Origin: Hydractinia symbiolongicarpus
Taxonomy: Eukaryota > Cnidaria > Hydrozoa > Anthoathecata > Hydractiniidae
Reading direction: 5' to 3'
DNA length: 64,000 nt
Assembly (NCBI RefSeq): GCF_029227915.1
Contig: NC_079888.1
Coordinates: forward strand, 14,369,001 to 14,433,000
In this document: piece by piece, positions 1 through 11,769 of the stretch
How the letters are laid out: each line of letters starts with the position of its first letter
Numbering within the stretch: the first letter of the stretch is position 1
Program-made: the position numbers and the translations under genes
Notes under the pieces: model-generated
Seen by the model: the letters and a program-made list of their open reading frames with translations, nothing else
Told to the model about the DNA's origin: nothing
Databases searched by the model: none

Positions 1-509
1 GGTAGAAACAGCAAGAGTTTATAAATATTGAAATACATTCACGATTGTCTCACTTTATTGTAGTGAATCCCTGTTAATCTCTGTTGCTGATGTTTTTGAA
101 TGATAAACAGTTTAAGTTCTACATTTTTAAGAAACTTTTCAGGCTCAAATAAGGAAAATTAAGAAACATTTCGGGCTCAAATTATCAAAATTTTAAGAAA
201 CTCCAGACTCAAGCAAATGCTTAGGTTTCTTATAAAAAAACAACGCGTAAGACGGAGAGTTGTTTATTATAAATAATGTTCTTAGGATATTTTCTAATGA
301 AAGACAATTTTTGGTGAATTTTGTACCCGCAATGCTCGAATTAGCAAAAGCTTCAGGGGCTTCGCCCCAGACCCCACTTGGGAGGGGGGCTTACAGCACC
401 CCTCAATTCTTTCAGCTAGTAAAATCAAGCGTTATTCGAAACATTGCTGCGCAGCATCAATATTTTGACAAAGTCTTGAAAAACCCTAGATCCGCCCCTG
501 ATAACTATA
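1..509. repeat. Dispersed repeat / DNA-transposon right part, truncated by window edge
   Basis: The first ~80 bases and the segment 310-509 recur at 26,265-26,609 with the same order and orientation. Both copies end in GATCCGCCCCTG, which resembles terminal sequences of hAT-type elements (CAGGGGCGGATC when reversed). The segment holds a short open frame but nothing recognisable as a protein. The left end lies outside the window. Class assignment is inference; the repeat relationship is seen directly. Confidence 0.6.
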
Positions 510-1069
510 TTTCACATATCTTCCTGCTAACGTTTTTACAGAATTTTCATGGCTGTATGGGGTGAAAATAAGTAGGCTTTGAATGTACTTACCGGTAAAC
601 AACAAAAATAAGATCTGTGACTGGAGATAAGCAAATATATTTTATGTACTATGGTAGTAACAGCATTTTATAACCTTTTTTAAACTTCTTTGAACTAAAG
701 AAATATCTGTCGTGACCAACAACAATATTTTCTTCATGTTTTGAGTCCCTTTTCCACATCATACTATCAACTTTGAACGATAAAGTTTGTTATGATGAGA
801 TGGCGCTAAATTTGAATAAATATACAGACCAAAACATTCGATAGCAATTCGAACGAACATGGTGGCTTCAACTTTACTCCTTGAATCTTTACCTTCTTTA
901 TCTTTACTTGCAAGTTATTTTAGCAAATTCAATAGTATAAAATAATAAAAATGATGTTCAACATTTTTTGCTATTTTGATCTTCAACTTCTTCTAAGTAC
1001 GTTCTGTTGACCCGTAACAATCACAATAATTTATTTATATATGGGAAATTATTTACCCAGGGTAACCTC
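510..1069. other. AT-rich stretch, no gene seen
   Basis: No coding signal, RNA gene or recognisable repeat was found here. Confidence 0.5.
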
Positions 1070-1074
1070 TTCAG

Positions 1075-1335
1075 TTCCTATTGATACTGCTTTCTAAGAG
1101 GGTCCTGCGAAGGGGGTCCTAACGCATTTAAAGCTCCTATTTGAGCTTGAGAAAGTCATGCAAGCACAGCAATCGCTCAATTAGACAACCGCCTAAGACA
1201 TCAATTCTGTTCTCAAGCGGAGCACTAAGCGGAAAGGACAGATTCACACTTTTATAGTCTCTGGCATGACTCGGCCGGGGCTTGAACCCAAGACCTTTTT
1301 CTCGCCTGTAAATTTTCTAATATACTTAATGAGAT
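1075..1335 (-). repeat. tRNA-derived SINE (minus strand)
   Basis: On the minus strand a B-box-like GGTTCAAGCCC lies near 1268-1280 inside a tRNA-like arm. It is followed by about 200 bases of non-tRNA body rich in GC relative to the surroundings. No cloverleaf closes, so this is a SINE-like relic rather than a tRNA gene. No second copy was found in the window. Confidence 0.4.
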
Positions 1336-1769
1336 CACCTGGTTTCTACTTTTAAAATATATATGCATATTATTATATTAGAGAATCAAAAAGAGAAAAA
1401 TCTTGATAAATTTTAAGAAAAAGAACTTTTGAAACTGTCCTTCAAAATTAATATCTTATTGAAATTCAGTTAAAACAATGTTGCTATGGGGATCCTAATA
1501 CCTACCATTTTTCTCCCGATGCATTCTCTTCAATCGATCAGCGTTAAACCTTTCTTAATAAACATTTTTCTTTGTTTGGCCAAATTGATCCTTCCCCTGA
1601 ACGAATGAAGTAAACTAGAAGGTTTTATTATAAGTTAGGTTGGTGCGCTTTGTAAAATCATTTTTTGGAGACGTAAGTTGCCCGAGCGCCATACGCAAAA
1701 AAATAATTATTGATGGCGATAAAAACTTTAAGTCGACTACCCATGTCAGTTATTTTTCAACCCGCATGT

Positions 1770-2100
1770 AACTAGGAACCACCTGACAGCAAAATGGGAC
1801 TAAAAACTACATCTGAGTCAATCCACCTGTTTTGGAACAGATGGGTTGATGACGTCATCAAAAAGCCTTCAAACCCCAATATCTTTTTAACCGTTCGTTA
1901 ATACTGCATAAACCTATACATAATTTTTTTATTAGGTTTCAAGCTCTACAACAAGTACACAATTTTCTAAGATTTTTTTTTGTACTTTTGATGGTCTTTA
2001 CTGAGGTGAGCAACATTTTTAAACCTTTTATCTCCTTAACCGTTCGTTGAAAGCACACAATCCGATACATTATTTTGATCAGCGTTTTTGAGCTCCAAAC
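1770..2100. repeat. Dispersed repeat with CRE-like TGACGTCA core
   Basis: The block containing GATGACGTCATCAAAAA and CCCCAATATCT..TTAACCGTTCGTTAA recurs at about 26,935-27,180 in the same orientation. A second diverged CCTTAACCGTTCGTTGAAAG unit lies at 2032-2050, so the left copy is partly tandem. No coding content. Confidence 0.6.
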
Positions 2101-2277
2101 GATAATAAAAACGGGTAAAATTTTCCAACAGAGAACTTTCGGAAATGTTTTGGTTAGCCGAGACTAACGGAACAATACGTTTCGTTTTCAGTTGAGACCA
2201 AGTCAGCCTACAGCTTGTAACCACGTTCATCAGTCACATTTACTAATATTACGTGGCCTGTTTTCAGTTACACAAGC

Positions 2278-2472
2278 TGTTATGCCCCACTTTGTAATAA
2301 TTGCCCCACTTTGTAATATCTGCCCCACTTTGTAATTATCTTGCCCCACTTTGTAATACCTGCCCCACTTTGTAATAACTTTTGCCCCACTTTGTAATTT
2401 TGGAGCTGCCCCACTTTGTAATTTTCGGAGCTGCCCCACTTTGTAATAATGTCTTGCCCCACTTTGTAATTT
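2278..2472 (-). repeat. Left terminal array (TGCCCCACTTTGTAATA units)
   Basis: About nine units of TGCCCCACTTTGTAAT with short variable spacers (ATA, TATC, ACTT, TTCGGAGC). Unit and spacer order match the right terminus when that is reversed, so the array was inherited as a TIR and not expanded independently at each end. Open frames run through it in several registers but are a by-product of the repeat. Confidence 0.85.
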
Positions 2473-3083
2473 TTGGTTTATTTTGCTCATCAATAGCCTT
2501 TCAGACGTTTTCATAGAAAAAAGCTTTAGAAGGAGGTTGCGCGATATAAATTCAAAACGAAGCACACTGAAAGGGTACTCAAATTGGAAGTTAGTAAAAA
2601 TGATAAAGTGAATATATGCTTGCAGGTGCATTGTACACGTGATATTAAAATATTATAGCTGCAGTTGATTTTTTTTTTTGGAAAAAAGAAAACTCAGAAA
2701 ACAAGTAAAAGTAAAAAAGTAAAAAATGAGTAAAAGTGTTATGTTTTTTTGTATTTGTATTTTCGAAAATTTTATCTGCAGCGACACGCGTCACCATTAT
2801 TATCAAGGTGTCAAAACAATGAAATAACTTCTGAATAATATTCATCAAGCTGTTGTGAGTTTTGATAAAGTTAGTTGTGTTGTAGCAGGTTATAGAGAGG
2901 TTTATAGCATATTATTAGCATAAAAGATAATTTATTACTTACATCAAATAAACTTGGTTTTTTGGACGAGACTGGATAGGATATGATTTTGGACATCGGC
3001 ATATACTTAATTTAACGGATTTTGATTTTAGGAATAGTTTTTGGACCAGACATGTTTCGCAAATTTCTTATTTTGATTTTGTT
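2473..3083. other. Transposon left interior, no clear gene
   Basis: Non-coding or unrecognisable AT-rich sequence between the left terminal array and the integrase gene. An upstream coding exon of the element could lie here, but I cannot identify one. Confidence 0.4.
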
Positions 3084-3737
3084 ATGGAAAGTAAGGTTCG
3101 TATTGTTAAGTTACATTCATCCAATGCGAGAAGAGAGTATGAGATAATAGCGGAGTTGATAATGAACGATGGACAATCCAAAATCCCAGTGAAAGACAGG
3201 ACTGCCACTCACAGAAGCGCGTACATCAAATACTGGAGATTAAAAAAATGATCTGAAAATAGATTCGAATGGATTAATTTTTTTTCAAGGTAAACGAGTT
3301 TTGAAAAAAAGTGAACTAAATAAAGTGGTAGCGAAAACATTCAAAAAAAGTTAATCTGCTGGATATTAAAAACTAAGGAACAGAGCTGCGGACGGATATG
3401 CGGGAATCAGTGGCAGAAAAATTCTCAGTATAACATCAAATGATGCTGAGTTTAAAAAATTTACTGTGAAATTCAGCAACAAAGCAGTTCCTAAACCAGT
3501 CACTGCAAATGAGGTAGGTGCTATTCATACTGTGATCATTTTAAATTAAATGTAAAGGCATGGGGAAGAAAACCTCGCCCTCTAGTTTATTTGCGACGTT
3601 GGGTCCCCTTTTCTTATCATCAAAACGTAAGAAGACTGTGATCAAGGTTGCTGAATTGATTTACATAATTGTGAAATGACGTTAATTTGTATTTTTGTAT
3701 TACCTTTATCGTTATCGACAGTTGACTTGTGTTAATT

Positions 3738-5451
3738 CCCAGTAAACACCAGACGTCTTAAACACGTCTTTGAAAGACCAGATGAGACGTCTTTAAGACG
3801 TCTCTGACCCCTCTAAAAGCGTAACGCCTAAAGACGTCTTTAAGAAACGTAAAAAAGACGTCTTTTTGCGACGTGTTAAATACGTTTTAAAGACGTTTTT
3901 GAGACGTTTCCGTAGGTACCAAAACGTATTAATAGTCTCTTTCAAACGTTATACTGCCAAGGCAGGCCTGCTTCAAATAATTTTAGCCTATGGGTATTAG
4001 GATTTTAGTAATTTTAATTCTGATGGAGGTGTCACAAAACAACACAAAAAAAAAGGTTAAGAAAACGATGATGAAGTATTTAATAGAAACTTGATATTTA
4101 TATCATTTATATAAATAAACAGTTTAATAAGAATAAAATAATATCACATACAAGCTTTTATATAAGCAACAACAACGAAAACAAATTCATTAAATACTTT
4201 CGGAAACTTTTCTTGTTCTAAAAGATGAATGTTCAATGAGCAACAGATGAGCAACAATCAAGCATTTGAAGCTGTTTTGGTTATAAAAAAGCATGCATGT
4301 ATAACACAAAATATACAGTGCAATACTAAAAAAGTAAAATTTACTGACCATGAACAATAACAGTTAGTATCTTTGAAGGTTGTCTTGAACAACAGCGACA
4401 ATTTATTTTCGCCAATCACTAACACTTCGGTCTGAGCTCTGCTTGTAAAATATATCTGTCATATTGTGCACGTTGGATGATGTGTTTATTCTTTGAAGAT
4501 ACATTCCAAACAACCCCTTAATAAAATGCATTTCAGTCATTACGCCAATATAAAAAGTAGCTACTGTTTTTTTTTCAATAACAAACTTTATAGGTCTAAA
4601 ACTTTAGAACATGTGTAACGTGCGCTTGAAGTGTGGGAGGTATAGTGAAGCTAAAACTAAGCATTTAAAGTATCATTTTCCCAAGTATTGAGGAAAGCTC
4701 CCCTTGATTTCAAACTGGCTTAAAATAACTCGTAAGCATAATCTTCCGCGTGAAGACCAAAGATCGCAAATGTTTCTGCCCGAGAAAGTACAAAAAATAT
4801 CTAAGATACTTACTTTTAATTAGCAAAATATTTTCTTTATTGTCCATTCATATCTCGGGTAAATACAGCCTTTTTTTGCTTTACTATTTACTTGTTGTTT
4901 TATGGAGCACATTATTCTTTTTTGTTCAAAAGTAAACGTCAAATGCAACATTTGTTGAAATAGAACGATGTTCTTTACAAGTTTATTCTATGCGGTCATT
5001 CGAACGCTGTTTTCATTGTAAAATGTATCCTTTTTTAGACAAATTTAATTCGAATTTTTGGCTACCTCTGTATCAAAAATTCTGAAATATCAAAAACGTT
5101 TATTTCTACGCCAATAATTGCGAATGGGCAAAGAAATAACGTAGTTATTTATTTCTTGTGAAATTTTCTTTAAAACGTAAAGAAATGATGACATTCATTT
5201 CGAACGAGATTATACTTGTCTTACAGAGACCAAATAAAGACGTCTTTGAGACGTTTATTTCCAACGGGATTTTACTGGTCTTACAGAGACCAAATGAAGA
5301 CGTCTTTGAGACGTTTCTTTCGAACGAGATTTTACTGGTCTTACAGAGACCAAATAAAGACGTCTTTAAGACGTCTTTTTCTGGTCGAGAGACGTCCGAA
5401 CGAGTTAGAGACGAGAAACGACGTCTTTAAGACGTCTTTGTGTTTACTGGG
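3738..5451. mobile_element. Nested non-autonomous TIR element (CCCAGTAAACA ends)
   Basis: The left end CCCAGTAAACAC followed by AGACGTCTT mirrors the right end AAGACGTCTTTGTGTTTACTGGG. Subterminal sequence is rich in short AGACGTCTTTAAGACGTCT palindromes. The interior (about 3940-5150) has no convincing protein and is shared with the copy at 35,140-36,916. The element lies wholly inside the integrase intron (3514-5500). The target-site duplication is not clear: TTAATT lies to the left and TTACGC to the right. Confidence 0.7.
5197..5365 (+). repeat. 60-bp tandem repeat, about 3 units
   Basis: Unit contains TTACAGAGACCAAATAAAGA followed by CGTCTTTGAGACGTTT and TCGAACGAGATTTTACTGG. Because 60 is divisible by three, all frames without a stop stay open across the units. 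The resulting repetitive peptides are not evidence of a gene. The sister element at 36.4 kb has about seven units. Confidence 0.8.
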
Positions 5452-5826
5452 TTACGCTAGATAATGAGACAATTTAAAAAAAGTATTGTTTGCTTTCCAG
5501 GTTCATCATACCCATCAAATCGATCTAATCGACATGAAAAATATGCGAGTTGAATATCAAAGAAAAACGTATCGTTATGTACTGTCGATGTCTTTTCTCG
5601 CTTTCAGTGGTTAGTACCACTGTCTTCAAAACATGCAAGCAAGGTTAGAATGGAGCTTGAGAAAATTTACAATTTACATGGGACCACTAGTATTTTACAA
5701 AGTGACCAGGGTAAAGAGTTTTATGGATCAGTTCAAAGGTATTGTCAGAGGAAAAAAATAAAAATGATTAAAAGCAGACCTTACCACCCTCAATCACAAG
5801 CCTATGAGACTCAGACATTCAATTAG

Positions 5827-6926
5827 AAGTCCGAGTTTATCTTACTGCACACGGAGAGGTAAGCACTTTCGTTATTGTATCATTTTGTATTGTTATTCTG
5901 TAACAAAAACAATAGCAAATATATTTTATTCAAACTTTAGTTCGCAATTTCAACTTCGATGATTTGCCACCAGAAATATGAAACGATCTTGATGTTAGTA
6001 TTGCAATGCAGCGATTACAATTGGCCCTCGCATATCGTTTCCACATATGCACACTTGCGAAACGTATGTTATTAATTAATTAGTAATTGTTTGTGATTCC
6101 GAAAAATTACGCAAATTTTTGCCAAGAGTTTACGGACCGTATAAAAAGTCCTTTCCACAAAAAAAAGCTAGAATAGCATCAAATTCAATCCGGGTGGGCA
6201 TGCAAAGGATTGTAAAAAGTGCCGGCTCATTCTTTGGAATGGTCATAGAGCTGAAGACCATCCTGAACCATCCGAAATGGAACACGGCATGGCTAAATTT
6301 ACAACTGCTGGCCTATTGTTGGTATATAATAGAAAACATTATGTGGAAATCAAAGAAGTAATTTTTAGTCTTTTATTCATTCCAGCTTGTATTTTCGATA
6401 GTCTTCGTTTATGTTCTAATGTTTTTTGACAAGTAAATTGCTTCCAATAAATCACACAGGTAGAAATTGTCGTATCTTTGTTCACATTTTTTATCTTTCT
6501 TTCATTCTCTTTTAAAGTAGTGCTTTTTTACCTGAGTTTGATTTGTAGATATACCCGCGGTGACACGTTGCTTGCTGTAAAAAAGGTCCCGTTGAAATCC
6601 TCGAATTGATTAGTCTGCATGTTATGTTAAGATTGCTACAAGTTTATTTCTTGTGTTATGTTATGCAAAAAACACATTACCAACTGTTTGTATTATATTT
6701 CTGTTATGTTATGGTATGAAAACACTTCAGCTAGTACATTTTTTCACAAAAAGAAAGTCAGTGCATGTGATGTTACAATGCTTGCTAACAAAAATTAAAA
6801 GTAATCATTCTACTAACGTGTGACACGCGTTTCATTGCTAATAACAAGACAGAGCATCCAGAACACCGATAAAATAACAAAAGATGACGTCATAAAAATG
6901 GCATATTGGTCAGTATGCGAAAAATC
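5827..6926. other. Transposon right interior, no clear gene
   Basis: Lies between the integrase and the right terminal array. An 80-codon open frame at 6119-6361 has no recognisable domain. It could be a remnant of the element's C-terminal coding region, but I cannot support a call. Confidence 0.4.
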
Positions 6927-7146
6927 GAAAATTACAAAGTGGGGCAAGACATTATTACAAAGTGGGGCAGCTCCGAAAATTACAAAGTGGGGCAACGATG
7001 AATTACAAAGTGGAGCAGCTCCGAAATTACAAAGTGGGGCGAAAGTTATTACAAAGTAGGGCAGGTATTACAAAGTGGGGCAAGATAATTACAAAGTGGG
7101 GCAGATATTACAAAATGGGGCAATTATTACAATGTGGAGCATAACA
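6927..7146 (+). repeat. Right terminal array, inverted copy of the left
   Basis: About ten units of ATTACAAAGTGGGGCA, several with point changes (GTGGAGCA, GTAGGGCA, ATGGGGCA). Reversed, unit and spacer order matches 2278-2472 with one extra unit near 6995. The right array carries more substitutions than the left. Confidence 0.85.
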
Positions 7147-7151
7147 CAAGC

Positions 7152-7848
7152 CTCATACGGAACTTGCGGTGATGCTATTGAGGGAAACATTTTTAAGAAA
7201 ACGAAGAAAGGGTATGTTTAACTAGTATATATATCACTTCTTCTTTACATGTAATGAGCCCCTTCTTAGACTTACTCAAACCTAAAGCTGGCTAGCATAT
7301 AACTATCTAAACTAACATTAAACTATTAAATAAATTAGCAAATATTTCTTGGGTTTAAGGCAATAAATAACAAATTAAATTTTGATAAATTTTCTCCCTG
7401 ATCTTTGTCAGAGCATCTTCAGATCCCAAGTAAAAAACTATGAAAAAACTATGAAAAGGCAAACCTATAAAGAATTTATTAAATAAAGTTACCTACCTAG
7501 CTGCCATAAAACTACTGAGTGGACAGTCAGTTTTTTGTTTTTGAGCTCTATTGTAGGCACGACACGAAGGACCCGGGTTGGTAAACATTGCTATGAAGTA
7601 GGTTACGAAATCGACTTTATAACCCTGTTAGAAAGCATACACAAGTTCCGGTCAAGCTACAGAAACATAAAGTATTTCCATAGCAGTATACATTTTCTGT
7701 TCCACGTGATATATAAGAAATGTTGAATCTTAAAAAATAAGAGACCTTTACAAATACATTGTTATGACTATTTTATAAATGAGAAACTTTTCTCCATATT
7801 TGATTGCATAGTACTTTTCATCATGTTTACATTTGCTGCTTCTTCTGC
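7152..7848. other. AT-rich intergenic, no gene seen
   Basis: No supported coding sequence or known repeat; short open frames only. Confidence 0.5.
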
Positions 7849-8234
7849 TGCGAATTGCGTGAAGTACTTTTGGAATTGCGTGAAGTATTTTTGGAATTGC
7901 GTGAAGTATTTTTGGAATTGCGTGAAGTATTTTTGGAATTGCGTGAAGTACTTTTGGAATTGCATGAAGTACTTTTGGAATTGCGTGAAGTACTTTTGAA
8001 ATTGCGTGAAGTATTTTTAGAATTGCGTGAAGTATTTTTGGAATTGCGTGAGGTACTTTTGAAATTGCGTGAACTATTTTTGGAATTGCGTGAAGTACTT
8101 TTGGAATTGCGTGAAGTACTTTTGGAATTGCGTGAAGTACTTTTGGAATTGCGTGAAGTACTTTTGGAATTGCGTGAAGTACTTTTGGAATTGCGTGAAG
8201 TACTTTTGGAATTGCGTGAAGAATTTTTGGAATA
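7849..8234 (+). repeat. 21-bp minisatellite, about 18 units
   Basis: Unit GAATTGCGTGAAGTACTTTTG, with a common TACTTTTG/TATTTTTG variant that changes along the array. The 21-bp period keeps frames open on both strands, giving repetitive LREVLLE and QFQKYFT peptides. No start context, splice signals or flanking domain indicates that it is translated. Confidence 0.9.
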
Positions 8235-8382
8235 GAACGTAAGCCTTCTGGGCCATCGTATGTTTCGTTATAGACACTTTATAAAAAGCGGGACAAAAAT
8301 AAAGGTGTGTGTTGACTGTAAGGGCAAAAAAGTACACTAAACAATTTACCATGTTATATTTTCATCATCAAAAAAATACCCG

Positions 8383-8870
<488 letters not shown>

Positions 8871-9169
8871 ACACTGTTACAGTGTTGCGACTGTAAGATA
8901 TTTTTCAAAAATTACTTTTCCACAATGATAGTTGAAATAGAAACAGAGTTTACAAACCGCTGCAACTTTGTCGCAAAAACAATCGGTCATTATTATTTTG
9001 CGGCATAAGTCATTAAAAAAGTTACAAAAGTTAATCGTGACACCGGGTTTAGCACTTAGTACAGTTAAATTGTGATGCACAGGCGAATATGGATAATAGC
9101 CTTTTAAAAAAAATTCTCGCAGACTATGTTTAAATAAAAACACATTAACAGTTAAACAGAGTTGAATGG

Positions 9170-9850
9170 GCATTTGGCATAGGACCCTTTTCTAAAAAAC
9201 GTTTATCGCAACTTCGGGTTAAATAAAAACACAAGAAACAGTTTGTCGTTATCCGTCCAGTTAAAAGTATCACTCCGCCATTTAATTTTGCAGAATAAAG
9301 TCATGACACTAATAAAAGGTGAAGCAACCTAACTGCATTTAGCATAAGAATTTTGTTTTAGATAGGTAAAAACTGCATTTGGCTACTTTCACTTTTTAGT
9401 CAGAGGTAGCTAGGCAGCTAAAAAAGAATCTGGCTAGGTAGACCCAACTTCAACATAAAAACAAATAGCAATATACCAAACTGAATAAAAACTTTAAAAT
9501 AATAGATAGCTATAGCTAGCTCCCTTAAAGCAGAATGCTGCCTGACAATCTACGTTTTTAGATAGCTAAAAACTTAAAATTGATTTGCTTAAGATTTATA
9601 CATGGGTAGAAAACGTGATGAAATATTCACCTTAACATGTGACAACACACAAAAATTAAATATTCCTATAGATACAAAGTATTTAGAGAGAAAAATATCG
9701 AAAGGAGACCTACAAACCTCACAACATCACCAAAAATGGCCTCCAAACATGTTTCCGTTGTTTATCCGGTTCTGGCGTGATTCCGAAGTTATTCCGAAAT
9801 TAACCTGCGTTCAACCTAAAAACGGAGGTCCGTAAAAATCGGGCCCTGCG
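9170..9850. repeat. Dispersed repeat related to 45,060-45,520
   Basis: Contains TTTATCGCAACTTCGGGTTAAAT, a run rich in GCTAGCTA-like words, ACCTTAACATGTGACAACAC and ACCTACAAACCTCACAACAT. All have diverged counterparts in the same order at 45,060-45,520. A 77-codon open frame at 9602-9835 lies inside the repeat and is better explained as repeat sequence than as a host gene. Confidence 0.5.
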
Positions 9851-10089
9851 CTAATTTTCCGAAAAAAGCTGCGCGCAACCATTTTGAACACACAAAATAC
9901 AGCTATTATAACAGAAATTACCGCAAGCAGCAAGGAAGAAAGGTTTATAACTAAGAGAAATAGTAAAACGAATTAATTTTAAAGGATGGGTGCGAAAGCT
10001 AATTCTAGTAACGTCTCTGTAAGCATATATAAATAAATACGGAAAACATCTAAATGTGTAGATGTTCATTATGGCAAAATTTCGGTTTA
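9851..10089. other. Presumed 3' flank of the HEPN gene
   Basis: Lies just downstream, on the minus strand, of the last exon stop at 10,090. No clear poly(A) signal was identified. Confidence 0.3.
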
Positions 10090-10631
10090 CTAAAATATTT
10101 TCTCTTCGTCAGTGCTAGCCTTCTTGTAATCTATTATGCTTTGAAATGTATATTCTTTCGGCAAACGATGCCTGGCATCAATTATGCCAGGCAAAAATTT
10201 AACAAATTTATGTAAATCATTTTCTTTGTTTCCGTAAAACACATCAAAACGCCAAGCAGAGGGACTGACTTTCCACCAGATTTTCGAAAGGATATCCAAC
10301 TTTAACCAGATTTTGTCATATCGTATAAATTGATTTGTTAAATGCAATATTTCGTCAAATATTTTACGCTTTTCATCTTTTATGTTTGTGCAAAGAAAAT
10401 AGCCGAGTAGATGTATATCAAAGGTTTCGGAATCCGTTATTTTGCTATCAGGCAAAAGAAGAGAAAAAAGATTTTTCTCCAAGTCTTTTAACTTTCCTTG
10501 TTGTTGCCACTCTTCCATAACTTGATGTAGTTTTTTTCCGTCTCTTGGAAAATCTCCATATGCAGGATCGTGAAATAAACATCGCAAACATTCTTTTACT
10601 TTAAATATTAACTCAGCTTGACATTCGCAAT
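10090..10631 (-). CDS. HEPN-gene alternative terminal exon (copy D)
   Basis: A strong acceptor (GACGCTTTTAG|AT) puts the exon start at 10,631 in phase 1, and it runs 180 codons to a stop at 10,090. The first 85 residues are homologous to the exons at 13,889 and 15,795. They share a HDPAYGDFPRDGKKL stretch (HHPASGNFPKDGGKL in the others) and LLPDSKITDSETFDIHLL. That last segment resembles the W..L-P...SxxFDxxLL region of DZIP3-type HEPN domains. The second half (about 85-180) is unique and ends DEEKIF. The phase matches the donor of the exon at 19,545, so the two could be spliced. Family assignment is inference; no RNxxxH motif is present in this exon. Confidence 0.5.
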
Positions 10632-11348
10632 CTAAAAGCGTCAAAATAAACTGTAAGTGAACAGAAAGTGAAGAAGACGATGATTAAGATACCCTTTCTT
10701 TAGTTCACCGTTAATTTGAATCTAGTTGTTTCGTGTATAAACTGTAAATTGTCAAAATGAAGAAACAAAATTAAACACGAAAGGGTTTTCTTACCAAAAT
10801 AGTGCATTTCATATTTATATGTGGACAATTCGTGTTCCGAGAGTGTAATATCTTCGAATAATGTACACAAATGCTTAAAAATAAAGTAAAAAAAAATATG
10901 ACAATAGTAATTAATTAAGCATCATTTTTGTTCTATACATTTTTTTTTATCTTTCATCAAAAAGTTTCCGTTTTTAAAGAAATAATTTTTTCGTTGCAAG
11001 AATAAGTATATATTGTAATATGTGGAAAAGAAATGCTAGATTAGTTACTTTTTTGATTTTTTAAAAATCTCCATATTTTTCGGAAAACTAATAATCAGCA
11101 GCTGATAATCAAGTTATTCGCTTCGTATTTACGCAGTTTTTTGTACCGAAAGTATCATTCCTTTGTTATTTAAAAAAAATTTTCTTCGGTTACAAACCAG
11201 CACACAATGAAGGTTTTGTCAGCAAGATTTTATTTGAAAAAAAAATATTACATACAGGAAGATTATATCTGCACAGGGCTACGCAAGCTTTGATGTTGAA
11301 GTAAAGAAAATAATATTTGTATAAAAGTAAATAACTTCAATGTAGATA
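10632..11348. other. Intron sequence, no gene seen
   Basis: AT-rich, between the terminal HEPN-like exon and the Tigger insertion. No recognisable feature. Confidence 0.4.
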
Positions 11349-11769
11349 CAGTTGAACTCACGTAATTTGAACTCCTATAATTTAAATAATCATATAAATC
11401 GAACGAATTCTCCGGTCCCTTCCGAGTTTACTCTAAAATCCTTATAAGAAAACTCCTATAGTTCGAACTCATGTTATTCTAAAAATCATGAATTGAACAG
11501 TTTTAGTCTTGTTAGCAAATTTTGATCATGTATTTCGAATTTTGAAAATTTTCGTCCATTCAAAGTTCTAAAACTCAAATTTTTCAACAATCGAACATTA
11601 CAATGAAATTCAAACTTTTCAAATAATCTCGTGAAATTCAAGCTTTTAACAATGGAACGTTCCAATAAAATTCGAACTTTTCAACAATCGAACGTTTCAT
11701 TGAAATAGAATGCTTTGAAAACTTTGAGTGTTTTTGTTTGTCTGTGGACATTTTACATCATTCCTAACA

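Larger units (their letters stand above)
3084..5826 (+). pseudogene. Integrase core (rve/DDE) gene, two exons, decayed
   Basis: Exon 1 (about 3084-3513) begins MESKVRIVKL and carries several frame breaks. Its 3' part matches the zinc-finger to core linker seen in transposon integrases. A donor (GAG|GTAGGT) after 3513 and an acceptor (TTTCCAG|GTTCAT) before 5501 join the frames exactly. Exon 2 (5501-5826) carries the catalytic core. The first Asp lies in HQIDLIDM near 5520, the second in SDQGKEF near 5700, and the Glu in HPQSQAYET near 5800, so all three acidic residues remain. A small deletion near 5586 shifts the frame, and the ORF closes at 5824. It would catalyse strand transfer of the element. 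The closest relatives by motif are Ginger and Gypsy-type integrases. Clearly inactive. Confidence 0.75.
2278..7146 (+). mobile_element. Integrase-bearing TIR DNA transposon with array termini
   Basis: The element starts TGTTATGCCCCAC and ends with the inverted GTGGAGCATAACA. It is flanked on both sides by CAAGC (2273-2277 and 7147-7151), a 5-bp target-site duplication. Each terminus is about 200 bp of a tandem 16-17 bp unit, inverted relative to the other end. Inside, on the plus strand, is a decayed integrase-core (DDE, rve-type) gene with an intron, and a second TIR element sits in that intron. TG..CA ends plus an integrase without long terminal repeats fit Ginger-like cut-and-paste elements, known from Hydra and other animals. 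The 5-bp duplication differs from the 4 bp usually given for Ginger, so the class is inference. Confidence 0.75.

Noticed and set aside
2280-2470. Spaced repeats as a CRISPR array
   Set aside because: Spacers are only 1-9 bp, are conserved between the two inverted ends, and the genome is eukaryotic.
2230-2631. Minus-strand LQSGA/YKVGQ repeat peptide as a coding gene
   Set aside because: It lies mostly in the transposon's terminal array, which is mirrored as non-coding sequence at the other end.
7804-8235. 143-codon LREVLLE repeat protein
   Set aside because: The frame is open because the minisatellite period is 21 bp; both strands are open and no gene context exists.
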